Below, piece after piece: positions 1 through 4,328 of a stretch of 6,048 nt of DNA. The notes beneath the pieces are model-generated. The model did not search any database and was not told where the DNA came from. It was given only the letters and a program-made list of their open reading frames with translations. Source of the DNA: Bacillota bacterium (GTDB lineage: Bacteria > Bacillota > Clostridia > Acetivibrionales > JAKOSZ01); assembly GCA_029776555.1 (NCBI GenBank), contig JAKOSZ010000228.1, forward strand, positions 1 through 6,048, read 5' to 3'. The position numbers were made by a program, and so were the translations under genes. Position 1 is the first letter of the stretch, and every line of letters starts with the position of its first letter.

Positions 1-3
1 CAT
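1..3 (-). CDS. start codon of a leftward gene cut by the window edge
   Basis: On the minus strand an ATG (positions 3-1) is preceded by a clear GGAGG ribosome binding site at 14-10 with 6 bases between them. An A-rich leader lies at roughly 15-30. No coding sequence beyond the start codon is in the window, so the product cannot be named. It would be read in the same direction as the two lipoprotein genes to its right and lies about 70 bases past the stop of the truncated one. It could be a transposase or another gene introduced when that copy was truncated, or simply the next gene of the cluster. The call rests only on the start codon and its ribosome binding site. Confidence 0.45.
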
Positions 4-30
4 GGCTGACCTCCGTTTTTTCTTTTTTTT

Positions 31-60
31 AGACTATTTGTTCGAGGTCTTCGTGTCAAG
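31..60 (+). repeat. possible decayed copy of the REP-like intergenic repeat
   Basis: This stretch begins AGAC and ends GTC-two bases-CGTGTCAA, the same ends as the 27-base unit repeated at 604-657 (AGAC at the start, GTCC-CCGTGTCAA at the end). The middle is diverged and about three bases longer. It begins 15 bases beyond the stop codon of the truncated lipoprotein gene. The similarity is limited to the two ends, so chance cannot be excluded. The same bases also give a TTGACA on the minus strand (59-54). Confidence 0.35.
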
Positions 61-64
61 TATT

Positions 65-93
65 ATTATATAATATCACCCGTTGCTTGCCAG
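65..93 (-). promoter_or_regulatory. candidate promoter for the gene starting at position 3
   Basis: On the minus strand a perfect TATAAT (70-65) lies 17 bases after CTGGCA (93-88), which matches TTGACA at four of six positions. Transcription would start near position 57 and reach the ATG at position 3. The -35 lies inside the 3' end of the truncated lipoprotein gene. A second candidate uses TTGACA at 59-54 with a poor -10 (TAGTCT, 36-31). The evidence does not decide between them. Confidence 0.3.
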
Positions 94-456
94 GAAATCG
101 AATACCCCGTTGGCCTCAATCGCATCTATACCTTCCGTCTCGGTAAGCTGTCTGGCGTATGGAAAAGTTATCGGTATCCGCGATAAAGCATACATTCTGC
201 TCGAATACTGCATAAAATCAATCTTAAACTTCCAGGAACCGCTCGTCACCAGTTCAATATCTCCGAACACTTCTCTTTGAACTGAAGGAATCCCTTCCAG
301 GTACTCAAATGCAAATTTAATTCTTTTTACATCATTACTTGCCAATTCCAGGTTACTGTCATCTGTCACTTTACCATCTTCTGTCCTGTGGCAACCGATT
401 AGCAGCAAGAAGGCGGAAAGCAGTAACGGTATGACTTTTCGGATATACACTCTCAT
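76..456 (-). CDS. truncated paralogue of the solute-binding lipoprotein (N-terminal fragment, likely pseudogene)
   Basis: Encodes 126 residues from the ATG at 456. I prefer this start because GGGGTG lies six bases upstream; a GTG at 465 is in frame but overlaps that site. Residues 1-22 form a lipoprotein signal peptide with basic residues R2, R6 and K7, a leucine-rich core and the lipobox LIGC, so C22 would be lipidated and the protein anchored outside the membrane. Residues 44-126 align with about residues 51-129 of the lipoprotein at 680-2209: both share EVF, a VT pair, FKI, PYA/PYG, DAI, a G-x-F pair and LA-x-NG. It stops right after that last motif, where the paralogue continues into the rest of a roughly 500-residue binding protein. 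No continuation is found in any frame down to position 1. A fragment this short cannot form the two-lobed sugar site, so it is probably a decaying duplicate, although a small secreted lipoprotein with its own role is possible. It has its own promoter copy at 491-562. Confidence 0.75.
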   Translation of the reverse strand: MRVYIRKVIPLLLSAFLLLIGCHRTEDGKVTDDSNLELASNDVKRIKFAFEYLEGIPSVQREVFGDIELVTSGSWKFKIDFMQYSSRMYALSRIPITFPYARQLTETEGIDAIEANGVFDFLASNG

Positions 457-490
457 GGAAAACACCCCGGATAAACTAAAGCTCCTGTGC

Positions 491-562
491 TTATGAATAT
501 TTTAAATTATAACTTCCATCCATAAAAGGATACTTTTTAAGGTATTTGGTTACTTTTTTTCA
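491..562 (-). promoter_or_regulatory. promoter block of the truncated lipoprotein gene (copy A of a duplicated promoter)
   Basis: A perfect TATAAT lies at 511-506 on the minus strand, about 50 bases before the ATG at 456. The upstream 50 bases match the region upstream of the full-length paralogue almost base for base, including GTAACCAAAT, a run of A and TCCTTTTATGG. No good TTGACA-type -35 sits at the expected spacing, which fits a promoter dependent on an activator binding the conserved block. The activator is an inference; related sugar-binding lipoprotein genes in Firmicutes are often controlled by AraC-type response regulators. Confidence 0.6.
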
Positions 563-574
563 CCTCTTTAAAAT

Positions 575-626
575 AGACAGGGATGGTCCTCTTGTCTAAA
601 GGAAGACAAGAGAACCGTCCCCGTGT
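575..626. repeat. REP-like imperfect palindrome (23-base arms, 6-base loop)
   Basis: The left arm 575-597 is the reverse complement of the right arm 604-626 at 19 of 23 positions, with the loop AAAGGA at 598-603, so either strand can form a long hairpin. The right arm carries the core ACCGTCCCCGTGT. Short palindromes with this GGGGACGGTTCTC-type core recur in intergenic regions of many Firmicutes, and I recall them being linked to REP-associated tyrosine transposases; that link is memory, not shown here. The hairpin lies between the full-length lipoprotein gene and its truncated paralogue and could slow or end transcription of the former. It lacks the U-run of a standard intrinsic terminator. 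Confidence 0.8.
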
Positions 627-657
627 CAACAGACAAGAGAACCGTCCCCGTGTCAAC
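604..657 (+). repeat. perfect tandem duplication of a 27-base repeat unit
   Basis: Two identical 27-base units, 604-630 and 631-657, sit end to end. Each starts AGACAAGAGAACC and ends GTCCCCGTGTCAAC. The first is also the right arm of the palindrome at 575-626. Complete identity between the units, against four mismatches to the inverted arm, points to a recent duplication or slippage event. The second unit ends 22 bases before the stop codon of the lipoprotein gene at 680. Confidence 0.9.
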
Positions 658-679
658 CTGATGGCAGCACAGAATTATT

Positions 680-2209
680 TCATTCGCCTTGCTTCTCAGC
701 TTCCGCCTTCTTCTTTCGCCAGTTGTCAATAGCAGCCTGCAACGCATGGGTCATGAAATCCGTGCACGATTCCTTCTCTAATTTCTCCAGAGTATAACTA
801 AGATAATCCGGAGTAGAAATAGTTCTCGGACTAAAAACGGAAGGTAAATAAAACAATCTGCTTTGTACTGCAACACCATTTGGGTTTGTTATAAACGTGC
901 TGGATGATCTTACCACTTCAGTCAGGTCCAACTCATAAGTAGGGCTTAGCACTTCTTCCAGGCCGGATATGTATTTTACCTGCGTCAAAAAGTCTTTTGA
1001 GAATCCTGTCTCATCCCTCATGTAGTCAATATCCCAGAATGCCGGGTCACCCATATGACTGTTATATTGCAGCCTCTTCAACCTGCCGTTTTCAATGGTA
1101 TAGTCCTTCCCCTCTATTCCGTACATGAACAAATCGTAGTTCTCCTGGCTGGAATGTACCCATTCAATAAAACGAAGTACATCCTCGGCTTTTTCCGATT
1201 TTGCGCTGATACCGATAATGTTTTCCATTGACGGGTATTTTATGCTTGGTCTGTCGGGATACAGGGGATATATTTTCCATGGGGTTTGAGTCATATTAAT
1301 TATATAAATTGCTTCGTAAAGCGGCACACATATTTTCGCCATGTCATCATATCCTTTTTTTGATTCCCCAATGTACCCTTTTTCGTACCATGCCTTAATC
1401 AAGTCTGCCAGTTCTCTATACTCAGTTGTCTGCTCAAATGGTACAAGTTTCATCTCGGGGTCATCATACTTGTAAACTATACACATTTCATCAGTTGGAT
1501 CCACATATCCGCTTAAATATATAAGTAGACTTTTATAACTTCTAATAAAAGAATCCTCATCCACCGGAACCAATTCGGGTATATTGCTCTTGATTAAGGC
1601 CAGCAGCCTGCCATAATCCTCCAAATCCTTTATCTCAGTTATGCCCAATTCTTTTGCAACGTCACTCTGCACCATCACGCAGTACCTGCTCATCCCCGGC
1701 ATGTGCGGAGGAATACCATATATCCTGCCGTTGTACGTGACCAGCTCAAGCTCGGCTTCAGTAAGCTTGGTGTAATAGCTCGGCGCATACTTGGGCAGAA
1801 GATCGGTAATGTCCATAAGTAAGCCGTTTTCGGCCAGTTTGGCAAAATTACCCCCCGTGTTTATTGCATCACAGTCCTCCAACAACTCCACAGCTTTCCC
1901 GTAGGGTAGTTTCATTCCAAGCATGGCTTCAGACTGGCTTTGAGAAATCTTGTAGCTGATTTTAAACCTATACCCGTCCTTCGTTACCGCCTGAATATGG
2001 CTAAATACCTCTATATACCTGGAGTTGGGATCGAATCGCAGCCCCAGTTTAAATTCCCTGTCCTCCCGCTTAAATATTTCTTTCTCTTCCTCAGACATTG
2101 TTGCCTGATCACTTTCTTTTTCAGCATTATCTGAGCAGGAACAAAGAGAACCGGCAGCAATAATAACGACACATATAAGGCAGATAAGCCTTTTGATCCA
2201 CCCGGGCAA
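680..2209 (-). CDS. extracellular solute-binding lipoprotein of a sugar ABC transporter (LplA-like)
   Basis: A 509-residue lipoprotein expected to sit on the outer face of the membrane and pass a sugar or oligosaccharide to an ABC permease. Residues 1-25 form the signal peptide: K6 and R7, a hydrophobic stretch from 8 to 22, then lipobox LCSC with C25 as the lipidated residue. An acidic, lysine-rich linker follows (27-52). Family hallmarks are LAENGLLMDITDLLPKYAP (125-143), a YNGRIYGIP segment just after it, a central ENIIGISAKSEKAEDVLRFI stretch, the YDLFMYGIEGKDYT segment, and a C-terminus ending in a QAAIDNWRKK-type helix. Length is normal for the family. The start is TTG, chosen because AAGGAGG lies 8 bases upstream. 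No permease or ATPase gene accompanies it here, so the substrate is unknown; nearby arabinose genes only hint at a pentose-containing sugar. The DNA is AT-richer than the arabinose genes to its right. A truncated paralogue follows downstream at 76-456. Confidence 0.88.
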   Translation of the reverse strand: MPGWIKRLICLICVVIIAAGSLCSCSDNAEKESDQATMSEEEKEIFKREDREFKLGLRFDPNSRYIEVFSHIQAVTKDGYRFKISYKISQSQSEAMLGMKLPYGKAVELLEDCDAINTGGNFAKLAENGLLMDITDLLPKYAPSYYTKLTEAELELVTYNGRIYGIPPHMPGMSRYCVMVQSDVAKELGITEIKDLEDYGRLLALIKSNIPELVPVDEDSFIRSYKSLLIYLSGYVDPTDEMCIVYKYDDPEMKLVPFEQTTEYRELADLIKAWYEKGYIGESKKGYDDMAKICVPLYEAIYIINMTQTPWKIYPLYPDRPSIKYPSMENIIGISAKSEKAEDVLRFIEWVHSSQENYDLFMYGIEGKDYTIENGRLKRLQYNSHMGDPAFWDIDYMRDETGFSKDFLTQVKYISGLEEVLSPTYELDLTEVVRSSSTFITNPNGVAVQSRLFYLPSVFSPRTISTPDYLSYTLEKLEKESCTDFMTHALQAAIDNWRKKKAEAEKQGE

Positions 2210-2217
2210 GGCGTTCT

Positions 2218-2224
2218 CCTCCTT
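2218..2224 (-). promoter_or_regulatory. ribosome binding site that sets a TTG start
   Basis: The minus strand reads AAGGAGG here, eight bases before TTG at 2209-2207. The strong site justifies the TTG start, and the residues after it make a normal lipoprotein signal peptide. Confidence 0.8.
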
Positions 2225-2251
2225 TTCATCATTTTATACGTCCAGCTGCAG

Positions 2252-2350
2252 GAAAACCTTCCCCGTGTCTTAGAAGAACTGTGTGCAGTCGTGGTATAGG
2301 TTCTCATGTCTTTTACATATAACAGGTGAACCGTCTCTGTATCTATTGAA
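2252..2350. repeat. cluster of decayed REP-like repeats in the lipoprotein gene leader
   Basis: Three degenerate copies of the unit seen at 604-657 can be read. Positions 2252-2271 match its GAGAACCGTCCCCGTGTC part at about 16 of 20 positions. Positions 2290-2311 are an inverted copy containing GGTTCTCATGTCT. Positions 2321-2350 are a direct copy containing GTGAACCGTCTCTGTATC. The last two face each other and could form a hairpin (GGTTCTCATGT against ACAGGTGAACC). They lie between the promoter at 2353-2424 and the TTG start at 2209, giving this gene a leader of about 150 bases compared with about 45 for its truncated paralogue. Confidence 0.6.
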
Positions 2351-2352
2351 CT

Positions 2353-2424
2353 AATGAGTATTTTATATTATAAACCTCAACCATAAAAGGACACTTTTTT
2401 AAGGAATTTGGTTACTTTTTTTCG
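2353..2424 (-). promoter_or_regulatory. promoter block of the full-length lipoprotein gene (copy B of a duplicated promoter)
   Basis: A perfect TATAAT lies at 2372-2367 on the minus strand. The block upstream aligns with 491-562 with few mismatches and two or three single-base gaps, and includes GTAACCAAAT, a run of A, then TCCTTTTATGG. The pentamer TCCTT occurs twice, 14 bases apart, on the minus strand; in copy A this is ACCTT and TCCTT. A consensus -35 is missing at the right spacing. This pattern suits a promoter switched on by a DNA-binding activator; that part is inference. Confidence 0.6.
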
Positions 2425-2425
2425 T

Positions 2426-2457
2426 CTGAGTCAAAAAAACCGTCCATGGTGACTCAG
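2426..2457. repeat. perfect 8-base inverted repeat upstream of araD
   Basis: CTGAGTCA at 2426-2433 is exactly complementary to TGACTCAG at 2450-2457, with a 16-base spacer containing ACCGTCC and CCATGG. The spacer and right flank (AAACCGTCC, then a GTTGAC end) resemble the REP-like unit at 604-657, so this is probably another diverged member of that family. Its right arm touches the -35 of the araD promoter, so it could also act as an operator. The two explanations are compatible. Confidence 0.5.
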
Positions 2458-2485
2458 TTGACCCGGCACTTCAAAAGCATATAAA
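2458..2485 (+). promoter_or_regulatory. araD promoter
   Basis: TTGACC (2458-2463) and TATAAA (2480-2485) are separated by 16 bases, a good match to a housekeeping sigma promoter. Transcription would start near 2492, about 50 bases before the araD ATG. It is divergent from the lipoprotein promoter at 2353-2424. The araD ribosome binding site is the G-run at 2532-2537, seven bases before the ATG. Confidence 0.55.
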
Positions 2486-2544
2486 ATGGAAGGGACGAAA
2501 TGTGAAGCGAAAATGCGAAACTTTGACTTACGGGGGGAATCCTC

Positions 2545-3189
2545 ATGTTGGAAGACTTGAAAAGAGAGGTATGCCGGGGGAACAAGATGCTTAAAGAGTG
2601 GAACCTTGTGGCGTGGACCAGCGGAAACGTAAGCGTGAGGGATACCGCCAGCGGTTATGTGGTCATTAAGCCCAGCGGCAGGATGTACGACCAGCTGATA
2701 CCGGAAGACATGGTAGTTGTGGACATGGAGGGCAAAGTAGTGGAAGGGTGGCTGAAACCTTCGGTGGACACCGCCACCCACCTTTACGTGTACCGGCACA
2801 TGCCCCATGTAAACTCCGTTGTTCACACCCATTCCAACTACGCCACCTGTTTTGCCGCGCTGAATATGCCTATCAAGCCTTACCTTACTGCTATCGCCGA
2901 TGAGTTCGGCGGCGAGATTCCCTGCGGCCCCTATGCTAAAATCGGCGGCGAGGATATCGGCAAGGTCATCGTCGGGCACATCGGCAAGTCTCCGGCAATA
3001 CTACTTAAGAACCACGGGGTTTTTACCGTGGGCAAAACCATGGAAGAGGCGTTAAAGGCCGCAGTAATGGTGGAAGATGCCGCCAAAACGGTGTACCTGG
3101 CCCTCACCCTGGGTAAACCCGAGGAAATCCCTCCTGAAGAGGTGGAAAGAGGCTACAGGCAGTATATGGAGAAATATGGTCAGAAGTAA
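2545..3189 (+). CDS. araD: L-ribulose-5-phosphate 4-epimerase (class II aldolase/AraD family)
   Basis: A 214-residue cytoplasmic, metal-dependent enzyme expected to interconvert L-ribulose-5-phosphate and D-xylulose-5-phosphate, the last step of L-arabinose entry into the pentose phosphate pathway. It opens MLEDLKREV, like E. coli AraD, and shows GNVS (27-30), KPSG (42-45), PSVDT (72-76) with D75, and the zinc ligands H94 and H96 in HTHS plus H157 in KNHG. D119 in ADEFGGEIPC aligns with the catalytic Asp of AraD, and the C-terminal YGQ (Y211) matches the catalytic Tyr of the AraD tail, favouring epimerase over L-fuculose-phosphate aldolase. It is about 17 residues shorter than E. coli AraD, lacking the insert after the IPC motif and part of the tail. 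The ATG follows a GGGGGG site by seven bases. The ribulokinase gene lies nearby on the other strand. Its last 86 bases overlap the 3' end of the rhomboid gene. Confidence 0.85.
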   Translation: MLEDLKREVCRGNKMLKEWNLVAWTSGNVSVRDTASGYVVIKPSGRMYDQLIPEDMVVVDMEGKVVEGWLKPSVDTATHLYVYRHMPHVNSVVHTHSNYATCFAALNMPIKPYLTAIADEFGGEIPCGPYAKIGGEDIGKVIVGHIGKSPAILLKNHGVFTVGKTMEEALKAAVMVEDAAKTVYLALTLGKPEEIPPEEVERGYRQYMEKYGQK

Positions 3190-4297
3190 GGTTTAGATAC
3201 TCTAAAACCTGGTCCAGGAGCCTTTTCACCTCCCGGTTTCCCGGGTCAAGTTTATAGGCCTCCTCCAGCTCCTCTTTTGCCCTGGCCAGGTTCCCCAGGT
3301 TGTAGTAGCAGGTGCCCAGGAGGTAGTGCCCGCGGGAGGGGGCTATTTTGACAAGTTCTTCGGCATACTCAACGGCCTGTGCCGACCTCCCGGTATTTAT
3401 AAGGGAAGAGGCCAGGAGGTCCAGGGCTGCCGCCCGTATTTCCCCCTTAAGGTCATAGCCTTCCAGGACTTGGCGGGAAAGCTCTTCGCTTTTTTTGTAA
3501 TTCCCGTCGTTGAAGCTTCGCAGTGCATCGTTCAGTAACGCCGCCGCATCCCTCTCTTCAAAGGAAGCGCGGTATTGGCGGTAAAGCCTGGTGTTTTCCT
3601 CGCTGGTGAAGCCCCTGTAAACGCCTCCTGCCGCCAGGGCCAGCACCGCCAGTGCCATGACAATCCTTCTTAAAGGCCTGCTCCTTTCTCCCGTGTATCC
3701 GAGGGCCGATGCCGTCAAAAACCCTCCCACCAGTCCTCCCAGGTGGGCATAGTTGTCAATCCCGCTGTGGGTAAAACCGTAGCTTATGTTGATGAGGATG
3801 GTGGCCAGTATCCCGATCCCGTATGAGGTTTTCAATATATGCCTGTTTTTAAAGAGCGTAAACAGGATGGCTCCCAAAAGGCCGAAGATTGCCCCGGAAG
3901 CCCCCACCGAAGGATAGGGTGAAAAGGCAAAGCTGGCTACGTTTCCCACAATCCCTGCCGTCAGGTAGATGATGAGAAAGCGGGTCCTTCCGTACAGGAT
4001 TTCCACCACAGGACCCAAAGCATAGAGGGAATAGGAATTCACGGCAATATGAGCCAGGCCGGCATGCAGGAAGACCGGGGTAATAAACCTCCAGTACTGG
4101 CCGTCCATAATCAGCTGGTTGATTTTCGCCCCAAACAGCATGCCGGCTTGCTCCAGGCCTGCCAGGAACTCGTAAGAGGTGATCAGTAACCATATAATAA
4201 TGTTCACCGCTATGAGCCCGTAGGTGACATAAGGCCTCATAACGGGGCGCAGTTCCATTTCTTCTCTTTCAAAGCTGGCGTTTTCACCGCCATTCAT
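3104..4297 (-). CDS. GluP-like rhomboid intramembrane serine protease with C-terminal TPR repeats
   Basis: A 397-residue membrane protease that would cut transmembrane segments of other membrane proteins. The first helix is about 24-40. YWR (68-70), then H78, H83 and N87 in the HxxxxHxxxN pattern, mark the start of the rhomboid core. The catalytic serine is S134 in GASGA (132-136), paired with H185 in NYAHLGG. A further helix spans about 210-224. Residues 250-366 form TPR-like helices, including FNDGNYKKSEEL and YYNLGNLARAKEELEEAYKLDPGN. Rhomboid followed by TPR is the layout of Bacillus GluP (YqgP), although here the N-terminal soluble domain of GluP is missing. I chose the ATG at 4297 because GGAG lies eight bases before it; ATG 4303 and GTG 4306 are in frame but too close to that site. 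It follows araB by 31 bases, suggesting one transcript. Its final 26 or so residues are read from the antisense of araD and do not look like TPR. Confidence 0.88.
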   Translation of the reverse strand: MNGGENASFEREEMELRPVMRPYVTYGLIAVNIIIWLLITSYEFLAGLEQAGMLFGAKINQLIMDGQYWRFITPVFLHAGLAHIAVNSYSLYALGPVVEILYGRTRFLIIYLTAGIVGNVASFAFSPYPSVGASGAIFGLLGAILFTLFKNRHILKTSYGIGILATILINISYGFTHSGIDNYAHLGGLVGGFLTASALGYTGERSRPLRRIVMALAVLALAAGGVYRGFTSEENTRLYRQYRASFEERDAAALLNDALRSFNDGNYKKSEELSRQVLEGYDLKGEIRAAALDLLASSLINTGRSAQAVEYAEELVKIAPSRGHYLLGTCYYNLGNLARAKEELEEAYKLDPGNREVKRLLDQVLEYLNLTSDHISPYTACSLFPPLQEGFPRVYPG

Positions 4298-4328
4298 TGG
4301 CATCACTCCGGGGAAGCCGTCACCGCCT

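Noticed and set aside
575..626. The REP-like palindrome as a simple rho-independent terminator
   Set aside because: No T-run follows the stem on either strand and the unit recurs at other sites, so repeat identity explains it better; an effect on transcription is still possible.
604..657. Two identical 27-base units as the start of a CRISPR array
   Set aside because: The units abut with no spacer, there are only two, and an inverted copy lies beside them.
2011..2307. 98-residue leftward reading frame overlapping the start of the lipoprotein gene
   Set aside because: It is in a different frame from the lipoprotein signal peptide, runs through repeat-derived sequence, and lacks a ribosome binding site or domain.
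2431..2979. 182-residue leftward reading frame over araD
   Set aside because: It lies antisense to the well-supported araD, has a His/Val-rich low-information composition, and contains no recognisable domain.
3189..3209. Hairpin GGTTTAGA/TCTAAAACC just after the araD stop as an intrinsic terminator
   Set aside because: The stem is short, AT-rich and bulged, no T-run follows directly on the plus strand, and the same bases code for the rhomboid protein on the other strand.
3849..4193. 114-residue leftward reading frame inside the rhomboid gene
   Set aside because: It is an alternative frame of the rhomboid gene, whose own frame carries the full catalytic motif set.
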